NCBI RefSeq assembly: GCF_949987535.1 | Contig: NC_080072.1 | Span: 53,264,356 to 53,328,355 of the forward strand | Source: Balaenoptera acutorostrata | Lineage: Eukaryota > Chordata > Mammalia > Artiodactyla > Balaenopteridae | DNA: 64,000 nt | Direction: 5' to 3' | Shown here: piece by piece, positions 10,528 to 20,881 of the stretch | Layout: every line of letters begins with the position of its first letter | Numbering within the stretch: position 1 is the stretch's first letter | Translations under genes and position numbers: made by a program | The notes under the pieces: generated by a model | Seen by the model: only the letters and a program-made list of their open reading frames with translations | Told to the model about the DNA's origin: nothing | The model's database searches: none

Positions 10528-10879
10528 ATGGACTTATGCCATCAACCTGATAATAAATAGCTCCTCCAAACTTAATGGTTCATTTTACTGATGGCTAGTC
10601 ACTTCATCAGGGGTAAGAGGCATATAATAAAATAGAGTTTGCTAAGTCTGGCAAGGAGCTATATTGTATCTGCATTTATTTTTCTAATTCTAAAGATATC
10701 TGTTGTGTATAGATCTACATAAGGATGGATTGAGTGTCCCAATGAAGGCACTAAAATAAAGAAACCAATGGGTCATAAAAGCATTAAGAGACATCACTGT
10801 GCCTACTAATCACTGATGCTACATGTAGTTAGACATCTGTATGTACAAAATTCTAGATGAACCTAGAGAAGGGAAGTCT
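10528..10879. other. Unique sequence, no gene seen
   Basis: No recognisable repeat or exon. Confidence 0.45.
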
Positions 10880-11265
10880 CTCATCCCATGGCACCTCACC
10901 TTCAGAAGTCAGGGAAGACTTCACAGAAAACACAGTAGTTGAGAAGAGTTTTAAAGAAAGAGTAGAGATTGTCAAGTAAAACAGAAGAACAGGAAAGAGT
11001 ACAGCACAGCAGAAAGACTATCATGGGCCACAACGTACATGAGGATGGAGAGGTTAAGAAGCTGCAAATAATGCAGTGTCACTAGAGCACAGGCAAGAGC
11101 AGTAGGAGATGAGCAGAAATCAGATCAAGGAAGACCTTGTATGTTATACAAGGAATTTAGACTCTAACCTGAAGGCAACTTGGAGCCAATGAAGAGTTTT
11201 AAAAGCAAATAAAGATTAGACTTGAATCTAGGAAAGATCATTCTGATGATGATATAACAGATTTT
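10880..11265 (+). repeat. Ancient interspersed repeat, family uncertain
   Basis: The order 'tcagggaagacttcacagaa ... gagtacagcacagcag ... gaccttgtatgttatac ... ggcaacttggagccaatgaagagtttt' is that of a very common decayed mammalian repeat. The same pattern recurs at 33520-34089, 38870-39130 and 59400-59640. Confidence 0.5.
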
Positions 11266-11775
11266 GGGGGTGGGAAAGGGAAGGTTGGTGGCTACAACCT
11301 TCCAAGCTATGTACTAACTGTTCCTAAAAGGCAATTCTCACGCTTACAAACGCTCAGCTTACTGTGAAGCAGATTATTCTACCTCTAAGAGACCAGTAGC
11401 TACCAGAGACACTCTAATGATCCCCCTGAGGAAAGTAGCATCCCAAGGCCTCCACCACCAGGTTCTTTCTTTTTCTCCCCTAAGGTCTTCTTTAAAGGCA
11501 CAAAGATTGTTTTATGTTACCTTGTATCAGAGTATGTCTCTCAGCCTTTTAAGGAAGATATGCATCAACCCCAAGCCCTCACCTCCCAATTCCCAAGCCC
11601 TCACCTCCCAATTCCCAATGACTATGGCAATTTTCTGCCATTTCTCAGAGCTATATTAAACTAACACATAGATACATGTGAACACACACACACTCATACA
11701 CACTCATTTGTATACATGTCTGATTTTCCCATGTACACTCCTTAAGGAGATGGGAGGAAAGATGGAAAGGAATAT
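11266..11775. other. Unique sequence with a short local duplication
   Basis: A 22-bp phrase (ccaagccctcacctcccaat) is directly repeated at 11571-11613. No gene is recognised. Confidence 0.5.
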
Positions 11776-12010
11776 TTAACAAGCACCAACTTAATGCTTG
11801 ATTATTTCCTCATTTCTCTCATTTAATCTCTCATTTAATCCTCACCACAACCTTGAACAAAGCAGATATTTATATTCCCATTTTTAGAGATGAAGAAACT
11901 ATGTCTCAAAGAGAACAAATGATTTACCCAAGATCACAGAACAGGTATAAGGCAAAGCTGAGATTTGAAGCCACATGTCTATGGGTTTACCAATGCTTTT
12001 CTACTACACC
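11776..12010 (-). repeat. MIR SINE fossil, reverse orientation
   Basis: 'catttaatcctcaccacaac ... agagatgaagaaactatgtctca ... acccaagatcacagaacagg ... gctgagatttgaagccac' is a clear reverse MIR. Confidence 0.8.
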
Positions 12011-12955
12011 TCACACTAGGTTTCCCTGTACCTTATTTTAGTCATTACTAAATCTCCACTTAGTCATTGAATTGCATTATACTGAGCCACTCACTGAACA
12101 GATCAACAACCTAGAAAAACAACCAAACAGAAGAACCAGGTGCAAATGGAAAACTTGGACAATAGACACAGGTAGCAAAAAGACAGAAAAGAAAAAAGAA
12201 AAGACGAGAAGAGGAAAAGGAAAAGGAAAAAGAAAATAAGCAGAAGCATCAACATCGACTCCAACAAGCTCTTTGGAGCCCTAGCTGATACTGGCAAGTA
12301 CAGAAATAGCCGAAACTCATGTTGACAGATCTCCATTTCTAAATCTCGTCTCCTCCTCAGCCAGCCCCAGCAGAGTGCCTGGTAAAATGCTGCCTAGTCG
12401 GGCACACATCACAAACGAATTCCATTAAGCAGATGCAACCTCTCCCTGAGGCCTTCCCACTCTTACAGAACCACCAGGAACTGGAGAAAGCTTTTGTTCT
12501 CCATCTGAACTACTGTCTACAAGCCCTTGATGGTAAAGGGAAATTGGATTTGAGAAGCAGATGGCTTGTCAAAGAGCCTAAAACCTAAGGTGGAAAAGGA
12601 AGCAATTCACTAAAACCAAGCATTCCGAAAGAGAAACTTTCTCTGAGGTGACAAAGAGTGCTGTCATAGTTATGACTTGCCCTCTAAACACAGGGTCCCC
12701 AAAGCACCTTGTAGGAGGGGCAGAAGCCAAGACTCATAGACTAGCTCTAGCTGCACAGATATCATCACAGGTTCATACTAACACTCTAGATTTTTCTAAA
12801 AGCAAGAATCACTTGTTTGCAACAACTGTGCTCGGTTACGGAGATTTCACTATAGAAGGATTTTGTTATGGAAAAAGAGTACTATTGTGTCAATTAGACC
12901 CTAAATATCATAAGGGGAGAAAGAAAGGAACCTGAAGGTTAAATAAGATAATGTG
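12011..12955. other. Unique sequence with a polypurine tract
   Basis: 12170-12242 is almost all purine (gaaaa and ggaaaa repeats). The 95-codon plus-strand frame at 12648-12935 has no motif, so I do not call a gene. Confidence 0.5.
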
Positions 12956-12956
12956 G

Positions 12957-13312
12957 GACTTCCCTGGTGGAGCAGTGGTTAAGAATCGCCTGCCAATGCA
13001 GGGGACAAGGGTTCAAGCCCTGGTCCAGGAGGATCCCACATGCCACACAGCAACTAGGCCCGTGTGCCACAACTACTGAGCCTGCACTCTAGAGCCCTCA
13101 AGCCACAGCTACTGAGCCCACATGCCACAACTACTGAAGCCCGCACACCTACAGCCCGTTCTCCGCAACAAGAGAAGCCACTGCAATGAGAAGCCCGTGC
13201 ACCGCAACGAAGATTAGCCCCCGCTTGCCGCAGCTAGAGAAAGCCTGCGCTCAGCAAAGAAGACCCCACGCAGCCAAACATAAATAAATAAATTTATTTT
13301 AAAAAAAAGAAA
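12957..13312 (+). mobile_element. CHR SINE, full-core type
   Basis: Head (gacttccctggtggagcagtgg), B-box area and full core with the extra 'gccacaactactgaagcccgc' units, ending in (AAAT)n and A-rich tail. The TSD is decayed (only ataatgt is shared), so this copy is older. Confidence 0.9.
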
Positions 13313-13389
13313 AAAATAATGTAAGTAAGGAGTCTAGAAACTGAGCTGGCACAAAGTAGATGTTTAACCAGTGTCTGCTCAAGTGAACT

Positions 13390-13610
13390 GAAAAAGAGAA
13401 ATTAGCATTTGTTTAGTATCTGCTGATTAATAAAAATGACCTAAACAGCTTTTGTATACTTTACCTTGCTTAATCCATAAAATAATTCAGAACAAGTGTT
13501 AATTATCCTCATTTTATATATAAGAAGAGAGGTTCAAAAAAATTAGCAACTCACTTGGTCATTTAGTTATTAAGGGACAAAAGTTGTGATTTGTTCACAG
13601 TATCAGAAAG
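13390..13610 (-). repeat. MIR SINE fossil, reverse orientation
   Basis: Decayed reverse MIR: 'catttgtttagtatctgctg ... cctcattttatatataagaagagaggttc ... aactcacttggtca'. Confidence 0.6.
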
Positions 13611-13684
13611 TTATAAACTGAGCAAAAAAATAATAATGCCATCTCATATTTGCTTTAAAGTTTTTCACTGCACAGTGAAACATG

Positions 13685-13860
13685 TGGAGGTAAACAGTGG
13701 ACTGGGAATTGGAATACCTGAGTTCTAGACTTAACTGTGCCAAACTGGTATGCAGCTTAAATTAAGTCTCTTCCCCTTTCTGGATTTTAATTTTCTCACC
13801 TAACTCAACAGCGGTACAACATTTAACTTAAAGATGAGTTAAATTATCTTGAAATTCCAG
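13685..13860 (+). repeat. MIR SINE fossil
   Basis: Pattern 'gtggactgggaattggaatacctgagttctag ... taagtctcttcccctttctggattttaattttctcacct'. Confidence 0.65.
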
Positions 13861-13967
13861 GAATATTGTATATACAATCCAGACTCTTTACTGGACAAGA
13901 TATGCTCCCTTATTGCCCAGTGTTTACTCTACTCTCCCTGGCCACACGTTCAGGACTAACAGCTTAC

Positions 13968-14161
13968 CTCTACCTGTCCATCAGCCATTAGTAAGCCAGA
14001 AGCATCCTTTACGGTACAGCTCCCCACCTGTGCTGGATGCTTCATTAAGTGTAAAGCTGATACTATAGTTTGCTGGAAGCCTGGTGTACAAATGTTACCT
14101 GGAGATGAATAAATCATTCCAGTTGTGTTGGGTTGCAATTGTAAGGGTAGCAGCTGTGGCT
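13968..14161 (-). CDS. Candidate internal exon of an unidentified minus-strand gene
   Basis: On the minus strand an acceptor-like tract (ccatctgttttcag, ending at 14162) precedes 194 bp with no stop in one frame. A strong donor follows (GAG|gtaagc, intron from 13967). A weaker alternative donor CAG|gtagag lies 6 bp earlier. The phase would be 1 in and 0 out. The 64 codons give a Gln/Leu/Pro-rich start (PQLLPLQLQPNTTG) and then a mixed sequence with many small and hydrophobic residues, reminiscent of glutamine-rich activation regions in transcription factors. I do not recognise the protein. No transposon explains the segment, and it is bounded by MIR fossils. It could still be a chance open stretch of 64 codons. 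Confidence 0.45.
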
Positions 14162-14164
14162 CTG

Positions 14165-14639
14165 AAAACAGATGGTCTTATAAGGATGGAGGACTTGGCT
14201 TCTATCTGATTTTCCTAAGGCAAGCAGGTTTGGGTCAGCAGGAAGCCTGGCTGGGAAGTGCCGGAGTAGAGCTAGCATTCAGTGATGAGGAAAGATGACA
14301 GAAATGCACATGCAGTTTCTTTCCATAATAAATGAATATATCAGAGGCTGCAATTACCAGAATCCCAAGCCCTTACTTTTGTACCTACTCATCAACTTCT
14401 AAATCATTTTCTTTTCAGTCCAACACTTTCTTCCTTGATTTTTCAATACAAAGGTGAGTTCAGGGAGAATGCCTAGCAGAGCCCAGGCACAAGAATAGAA
14501 CTTTAAGATCTGCTGACTAGAACAACTTGAAAAAACAGAGTAAAACAACTTGAAAAAACAGAGAAAAACAAACTGAATTTACCAGATGATAGTGGAATGA
14601 GTGTCTAATGACACAGCTGATAATAGTAGATGTGCAGTA
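14165..14639. other. Unique sequence, no gene seen
   Basis: Contains a short direct repeat (caacttgaaaaaacagag at 14523 and 14547). Otherwise featureless. Confidence 0.45.
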
Positions 14640-14865
14640 AACATATATTTAATAAAGTAATGTGCCAGGCAACATTCTAGGTGTTGTACATATATTGTCT
14701 CTTTTAATTCTCAAGACAGCCTTTCTTTTATCTCCATTTTGTATATAAGGAAATTAAAACTCAGAAAAGTCAGGTACTCTGCCCAGTCACACAGCAAATT
14801 AAGTGACAGGAGTCAGAAATGACCCCCCAGGGCTAAATGATTCCAAAGCTCTATGCATTGTTTGT
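14640..14865 (-). repeat. MIR SINE fossil, reverse orientation
   Basis: 'taatgtgccaggcaacattctagg ... ctccattttgtatataaggaaat ... gcccagtcacacagcaaatta' is a good reverse MIR. Confidence 0.8.
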
Positions 14866-14884
14866 CAACCTCCTGTCCAACCAA

Positions 14885-15275
14885 TAATGGCCTTCTTGCG
14901 GTTCCTCAAACACAGCTAGCAGATTCCTACCTATGGACCTTTCTGCTTGCTATTTCCTCTACCTTCACATCTTCTCAATGTTTTCTACTTTAGATCATTC
15001 AGGGCTCTGCTCAAACACCATCTCTTCAGAGAAGCTTTTCTTGATCATCCCCCCAACATATACTGTTCCCTTACTTTGCTTTATTTTTTTATTATGACAC
15101 TAACATTGTATTATTTATTAGTTTATTTGTTTGTTTACTGTCAGTCTCTCCCACTAGAATGAAAGATTTTTGAGGACAAGGACTTTTTCTTGGTCACAAC
15201 TGTATCCCCTGTGCTTAGAACAGTGACTAGTACATTGCAGGTGCTCAACAAATATTCAATGAATCAATGAATGAA
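14885..15275 (+). repeat. L2 LINE 3' end
   Basis: The typical L2 3' end is present: 'gggctctgctcaaacaccatctcttcagagaagc ... ccactagaatgaaag ... ctgtatcccctgtgcttagaacagtgac ... gtgctcaacaaatattcaatgaatc'. Confidence 0.85.
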
Positions 15276-15324
15276 TTCTGTGATCAAAATCACAGAGCTC
15301 TAGAATATTAGTGTAAAAAAGTAC

Positions 15325-15510
15325 TTGTTACATAGCATAAGGAGCACAGTCTTTGCAATCAGGCAGATGTGGGTTCAAGTCTCTGACTATGACTGTGTGA
15401 CTTTGGACAAGTCTCTAAACTTCTTTAATTTTATCTGTAAAGTGGGTATAAAAAAATAAGGCCCATAGATCTATTATGATGATTAAATGCAATAAACACA
15501 TGAAAATGTT
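15325..15510 (+). repeat. MIR SINE fossil
   Basis: 'gtctttgcaatcaggcagatgtgggttcaagtc ... gtgtgactttggacaagtctctaaacttc ... tctgtaaagtgggtat ... gattaaatgc'. Confidence 0.8.
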
Positions 15511-15539
15511 TTGTGCAAACTATAATATGTTATATAAAC

Positions 15540-15728
15540 ATATGATGAGAAATTATGACAATGAGAAAAAGTTTAGAGACAGTCTAGTCACGGCTTTCAC
15601 TTTAGAGATCACTCTAAGGCCCAAAAAGGTAAGTGAACTGTCCAATGTCCCACAGTTATTTAGAACCGAACAATAATTAGACTCTAGGTCTCCAGGCAAC
15701 CAAGCTGGGACACCTGCCATTACGCCCA
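15540..15728 (-). repeat. MIR fossil, reverse orientation (weak)
   Basis: 'actctaaggcccaaaaaggtaagtgaactgtcc ... cacagttatttagaac ... gactctaggtctcc' resembles a reverse MIR. Confidence 0.5.
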
Positions 15729-15729
15729 C

Positions 15730-17185
15730 AAACTAGTTGACCTCTGGTACTCCACTTTCTCTTGATTCTTCTTGTACTTCACTGGCTGCTCCTTTGATCT
15801 TCTCAACCCCACCCCCGCCCCACCACCACCTAGGTCAGCGTGTCCAGAGCTCAAATGTCAGATCTCTTCTCTGCTCTATCTATACACATTTCTTGGGTGA
15901 TCACATCTACTCCATGACTTTACATATACTAATGATTTCCATTTCTGACCTGGACTTCTCTGAATTCCAGACGTGTATATCCAACTGCCTACCCAACATC
16001 TCCTTTTGGTTGTCTTACAGCCATCTGAAATGTAATATGTCTAAAATCAAACACTTGACCCCCCCCCCCACAAACCTGCACCTGCCAGTCTTTCCCATCT
16101 CTGTAAACAGCAACTCCAATCTTATAGTCACTCAAGTCAAAAACCTTGCACTGACTATTTTCTTAATCTCATAATCCTCAATCTATCAGCAAATTCTGTC
16201 AGCTCTACTTTCAAAACATATCCTGATTCCAACAATTTCTTACCACCTCTACTGCTACCACACTGTCTCAAGCTTCCTTTATCTCATTCCCTAACTCTTG
16301 TTACAGCTTCCTATCTGATTCCCCTGCTTCTGCCCTTGCCCTATTCATCCCCTATCCCTCTCTCTTCAGAAGCCAAAATGATCCTTTTAAATTCAATTAG
16401 AGCATGTCACTCTACTCTGTTCGAAATCCTGCAATGGTTTCTCATCTCAACCAGAATAAAATAAAGGTTATTACCATGGGCTACAAGACACCATGTAATC
16501 TGGATCCATTCTACCTATCTGATCTTACCCACTACCACTGTCCTCTTTGCTCATTACACTTCAGCCACACTGCAGTAAAATTACATTTTAACACCAACAT
16601 TCATGTTGTTTGGGAACCACTCTGAAGTGGCCAAAAGCAAAGACCAAGAATATGCAAGCCTTGGACTCCTTAATGTGAACAGCAGGAACATTCTCTCCCT
16701 CCTTGTTGTTCATTGATAAAACTGAGCACAACCCCACCTCAGGGATTTAATGCTTACAGTTCTCTCTGCCTAAAGCATTCTTCCCTCAAACTATTAATAT
16801 GACGTGTTCCTTTATTTCATAACATCTCTTCTCAAACTTCACCTCACCAAAAAGGCCTAGGTCAACCAATCATATCTAAAAAAGACCCCTCCTGGGAATT
16901 CCCTGGCGGTTCAGTGGTTAGGACTTGGCACTCTTATTGCCAGAGGCCCACGTTCAATCCTGGTTGGGGAACTAAAATCCTGCAAGCTGTGCAGCGCAGC
17001 CAAAAATAAAATAAAATAATAAAAGTAAAACAGACTCCTTTTCAATAACTCCCTTTCCCCATACATTGCCTAATTTTTCATATCTCTGCCCACTAGAGTG
17101 CCATTGAAATCAGGGACTTTAATTTATTCACTTCTATATCCCCAGTGCCAAGATTGTATGTGCTCTATAATCCATAACAGTAATC
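15730..17185 (+). repeat. L2 LINE, RT C-terminus through 3' UTR, split by a SINE
   Basis: The plus-strand order matches the L2 ORF2 end and 3' UTR: 'atatccaactgcctacccaacatctcc', 'catctgaaatgtaatatgtctaaaatcaaac' (the NMSK.. block typical of CR1/L2 RT C-termini), 'aaaatgatccttttaaattc', 'gtaatctggatcc', then 'ccactagagtgccattg' and 'atccccagtgcc'. One frame (15737-16174) still encodes a decayed RT tail. The SINE at 16893-17028 interrupts it. Confidence 0.8.
16893..17028 (+). mobile_element. CHR-type SINE, short form
   Basis: Head gggaattccctggcggttcag, altered B-box area (cgttcaatcctggttgggg) and an (AAAAT)n tail. The TSD is unclear, so this is an older copy. Confidence 0.85.
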
Positions 17186-17519
17186 AATTTAGCCATTAAT
17201 TATTTTGCAATTACTATCTTATGTCCTCAATCAAGTCTTCCCCTAAACAGACTAAATATTACTTTCAAATGAAACTCTCTCAATTCTGGATATCCTCTCT
17301 GAGAACTTTCAATTCAACTAGTGATAATGTGGAAGTAATTAAAAAAGGAGAGAATGGTAAAATGAAGCCATATTTTTCTTCTTCTGGGATCCTCTTATAA
17401 TCAGCCAACAAATCAGTAAGTATTACTAAGCACCTTTAGGTACAGAGCACCATCTTATTAAAGAAGGATATTACCTAGCTAGGTAGTAAAACATAGAGAG
17501 GCACATAAAAATAGTAATA
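17186..17519. other. Unique sequence, no gene seen
   Basis: No named element. Confidence 0.45.
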
Positions 17520-18128
17520 AGATGGATAATAAACACATGAAAAGATACTCAGCATCATTAGCCATCAAGGAAATACAAACCAAATCACAGTGAAATACCA
17601 TTCAATTCACATTCACTAGGATGACCAAAATAAAAAAGACAAGTGGTGGAGAGGATGTGGAGAAACCAGAACCGTCATACACTGCTGGGGGGAATAAAAT
17701 GGTGCAGCCACTACAGAAAACAGTCTGGAGTTCCTCAAAGGGTTAAACATAAAGTTACCATGTGATCCAGCAATTTCACTCCTAGAACTCATTTCCTCTA
17801 TCTAAGGGAAATGAAAACATATAACACATATCCACACAAAAACTTCATATACAAATGTTCACATCAGCATTATTCATAATAGCTAAAAAGCAGAAACTAC
17901 CCAAATGTCTATTAACTGATGAATAGATAAATAAATGTGGTATATCCATACAATGGAATATTTTGCAGTAAAAAGGAATGAAGTATTGATATATGCTACA
18001 ACATAGATGAACCTTGAAAACATTATACTAAATGAAAGAAGTCTGGTCATAAAAAGCCAACTACTGTATGACAACTTTTATATGAAATATCCAGAATAGG
18101 CAAACCTACTGTAGAAGATAGATTAGTG

Positions 18129-18820
18129 GACTTCCCTGGCGGCACAGTGGTTAAGAATCCCCCTGCCGGGCTTCCCTGGTGGCGCACTGGTTGAGAATCT
18201 GCCTGCCAATGCAGGGGACACGGGTTCAAGCCCTGGTCTGGGAGGATCCCACATGCCGCGGAGCGACTAGGCCCGTGAGCCACAATTGCTGAGCCTGTGC
18301 GTCTGGAGCCTGTGCTCCGCAACAAGAGAGGCCGCTACAGTCAGAGGCCCACTCACCGCGATGAAGCATGGCCCCCACTTGCCGCAACTAGAGAAAGCCC
18401 TCGCACAGAAACGAAGACCCAACACAGCCATAAATGAATGAATAAATAAATAAATGAATAAATAAAAATTAAAAAAAAAAAAAAGAATCCCCCTGCCAAT
18501 GCAGGGGACACAGGTTTGAGCCCTAGTCCAGGAAGATCCCACATGCCGCGGAGCAACTAAGCCCATGCGCCACAACTACTGAGCCTGCGCTCTAAATCCC
18601 GCAAGCCACAACTACTGAGCCCACGTGACACAACTGCTGAAGCCCGTGTGCCCAGAGCCCATGCTCCACAACAAGAGAAGCCACCGCAATGAGAAGCCCA
18701 CGCACCACAATGAAGAATAGCCCCCACTCGCTGCAACTAGAGAGAGCCTGCGCGCAGCAACAAAGACCCAACACAGCCATAAATAAATAAATAAATAAAT
18801 CTATTTATTTTTGAAAAAAA
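18129..18820 (+). mobile_element. CHR SINE, full-core type, carrying a second SINE
   Basis: The head is 18129-18167 and the body resumes at 18498 with the full core and an (AAAT)n tail to 18820. The TSD gaagatagatta-tgg at 18114-18129 and 18821-18836 has one mismatch. The inner SINE occupies 18168-18482. Confidence 0.9.
18168..18482 (+). mobile_element. CHR SINE, deleted-core type, inserted in another SINE
   Basis: Perfect TSD aagaatccccctgcc at 18153-18167 and 18483-18497, both inside the host SINE. The head, B box and deleted core are normal, and the tail is (AAAT)n plus A13. Confidence 0.95.
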
Positions 18821-18965
18821 GAAGATAGATTACTGGTTGCCTAGGGCTGGTGGAGATGAGAGAAGTATGGGGTGGAATAAATAAATAAACAAATTTATTT
18901 TTTAAAAAAGGAAGATAGATTACTGGTTGCCTAGGGCTAGTGGAGATGGGAGAAGTTATGGCTGG
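18786..18965 (+). repeat. 90-bp tandem duplication of SINE tail plus L1 flank
   Basis: The phrase gaagatagattactggttg and its next ~45 bp occur at 18821 and again at 18911, exactly 90 bp apart. Each copy is preceded by an AAAT-rich SINE tail. The copies differ at a few positions. Confidence 0.85.
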
Positions 18966-19142
18966 CTGCTAAAGGGTACATGTTTCTTTTTGGGGTAATG
19001 AAAATGTTCTAAAATTGATTGTGACAATGGCTGCACAATTCTGTGAATAAAAAAGCACTGAACTGTACTCTTTAAATGGGCAAAGTGTATGGTACGTGGA
19101 TTATAGCTCAATAAAGCTGTTATTAAAAAAAAAAAAAACTTT

Positions 19143-19157
19143 AAAAATGTAATCTGG
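19143..19157 (+). repeat. Target-site duplication of the full-length L1, 5' copy
   Basis: aaaaatgtaatctgg, identical to 25076-25090. It marks the exact L1 boundaries. Confidence 0.95.
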
Positions 19158-19962
19158 AGGTGCCCGGTGCAGCCATCTTGAACTGAGGTGCCCCAAGCAG
19201 CTCTTCGGCACAGGGTCCACAGAGTTGGGGTGTCGATGTGGTAGTTCTGCCCTGTGAGCTCTAGTCTGACGTGTTAGGTATAAGGCCTCTGCACATGGCT
19301 CCCTAGAGGTACCCAGTGTTCTGCCTATGCCTCTGGATGGTCTCAAGCTCAGCTGTGCAGCTCCTCATTCAGTTGTCTCACTATCCCCATTGGTGTTCAA
19401 GTGCATTTGTGGATTCTTTGGAGACACCTCATAGCTACCGTGTGGATGAAAGGCTCTTGGTGCTCCAGCCAGGCATCAGGGCCATGCCTCTGAGGTGGGA
19501 GAGCCACCTTCAGGACACTGGTCCACAAGAGACCTCCCAGCTCCACGTAATACCAAACGGCAAAAATCTCTCAGAGATCTCCATCTCAACATCAAGACCC
19601 AGCTTCACTCAACGACCAGCAAGCTACAGTGCTGGACACCCTATGCCAAACAACTAGCAAGACAGGAACACAGCCCCATCCATTAGCAGAGAGGCTGCCT
19701 AAAATCATAATAAGGCCACAGACACTCCAAAATACACCACCAGACGTGGACGTGCCCACCAGAAAGACAAGATCCAGCCTCATCCACCAGAACTCAGGCA
19801 CTAGTTCCCTCCACCAGGAAGCCTACACAACCCACTGAACCAACCTTAGCCACTGGGGACAGATACCAAAAACAATGGGAACTACGAACCTGCAGCCTGT
19901 GAAAAGGAGACCCCAAACACAGTAAGATAAGCAAAATGAGATGACAGAAAAACACACAGCAG
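19158..19962 (+). promoter_or_regulatory. L1 5' UTR / internal promoter with YY1-like site
   Basis: About 805 bp between the TSD and the ORF1 start. L1 5' UTRs act as internal RNA polymerase II promoters. The 9-mer gccatcttg at 19172-19180, 15 bp into the element, matches the YY1 core; in human L1 a YY1 site near the 5' end sets the start site but in the opposite orientation. I infer the same role here. Short ATGs at 19936 and 19941 precede the ORF1 ATG in other frames. Confidence 0.7.
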
Positions 19963-20823
19963 ATGAAGGAGCAGGGTCAAAACACACCAGACCTAACAAA
20001 TGAAGAGGAAATAGGTAGTCTACCTGAAAAAGAATTCAGAATAATGATAGTAAGGATGATCCAAAATCTTGGAAATAGAATAGACAAAATGCAAGAAACA
20101 TTTAACAAGGACATAGAAGAACTAAAGAGGAACCAAGCAACGATGAAAAACACAATAAATGAAATTAAAAATACTCTAGATGGGATCAATAGCAGAATAA
20201 CTGAGGCAGAAGAACGGATAAGTGACCTGGAAGATAAAAAGGTGGAAATAACTACTGCAGAGCAGGATAAAGAAAAAAGAATGAAAAGAACTGAGGACAG
20301 TCTCAGAGACCTCTGGGACAACATTAAATGCACCAGCATTCGAATTATAGGGGTCCCAGAAGAAGAAGAGAAAAAGAAAGGGACTGAGAAAATATTTGAA
20401 GAGATTATAGTTGAAAACTTCCCTAATATGGGAAAGGAAATAGTTAATCAAGTCCAGGAAGCACAGAGAGTCCCATACAGGATAAACCCAAGGAGAAACA
20501 CACACATATTAATCAAACTGTCAAAAATTAAATATAAAGAAAACATATTAAAAGCAGCAAGGGAAAAACAACAAATAACACACAAGGGAATCCCCATAAG
20601 GTTAACATCTGACCTTTCAGCAGAAACTCTGCAAGCCAGAAGGGAGTGGCAGGATATACTTAAAGTGATGAAGGAGAAAAACCTACAACCAAGATTACTC
20701 TACCCAGCAAGGATCTCATTCAGATGTGACGGAGAAATTAAAACCTTTACAGACAAGCAAAAACTGAGAGAGTTCAGCACCACCAAACCAGCTTTACAAC
20801 AAATGCTAAAGGAACTTCTCTAG
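19963..20823 (+). CDS. L1 ORF1p, RNA-binding chaperone
   Basis: ORF1p coats L1 RNA as trimers and acts as a nucleic-acid chaperone in the cytoplasmic ribonucleoprotein. The 286 residues show a heptad-rich Lys/Glu coiled coil (about 25-115, e.g. NRIDKMQETFNKDIEELK, ITEAEERISDLEDK). An RRM-like domain follows (about 122-210, RIIGVPEEEE ... LIKLSKI), and then the C-terminal domain with the highly conserved LSAETLQARREW block (about 223-234). It is shorter than human ORF1p (338), mainly at the N-terminus. The ATG at 19963 is the first in frame, since an in-frame stop lies just upstream. A different-frame ATG at 19941 opens a short frame, so a small N-terminal indel is possible. No internal stop is seen. 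Confidence 0.92.
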   Translation: MKEQGQNTPDLTNEEEIGSLPEKEFRIMIVRMIQNLGNRIDKMQETFNKDIEELKRNQATMKNTINEIKNTLDGINSRITEAEERISDLEDKKVEITTAEQDKEKRMKRTEDSLRDLWDNIKCTSIRIIGVPEEEEKKKGTEKIFEEIIVENFPNMGKEIVNQVQEAQRVPYRINPRRNTHILIKLSKIKYKENILKAAREKQQITHKGIPIRLTSDLSAETLQARREWQDILKVMKEKNLQPRLLYPARISFRCDGEIKTFTDKQKLREFSTTKPALQQMLKELL

Positions 20824-20881
20824 GCAATAAACACAAGAGAAGGAAAACACCTACAATAACAAACCCAAAACATTTAAGAAA

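Larger units (their letters stand above)
17520..19137 (+). mobile_element. Old L1 3' end, interrupted by nested SINEs and a 90-bp duplication
   Basis: 17520-18112 holds decayed ORF2 (acacatgaaaagatactcagc ... tggaatattttgcag), and 18821-19137 holds the 3' UTR with the old L1 ending 'ggattatagctcaataaagctgttat' plus A tail. The SINEs at 18129-18820 lie between. No reading frame remains. Confidence 0.8.

Noticed and set aside
12648..12935. 95-codon plus-strand frame as a gene
   Set aside because: No motif, no splice or promoter context, and length is within chance expectation for this size of window.
15737..16174. 145-codon frame as a host gene
   Set aside because: It lies in an L2 fossil; the C-terminal half reads as a decayed CR1/L2 reverse transcriptase tail.
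20176..20505. Minus-strand hydrophobic frames opposite L1 ORF1 and ORF2 (also 19977, 22465, 22702, 24214)
   Set aside because: Shadow frames of A-rich L1 coding sequence.
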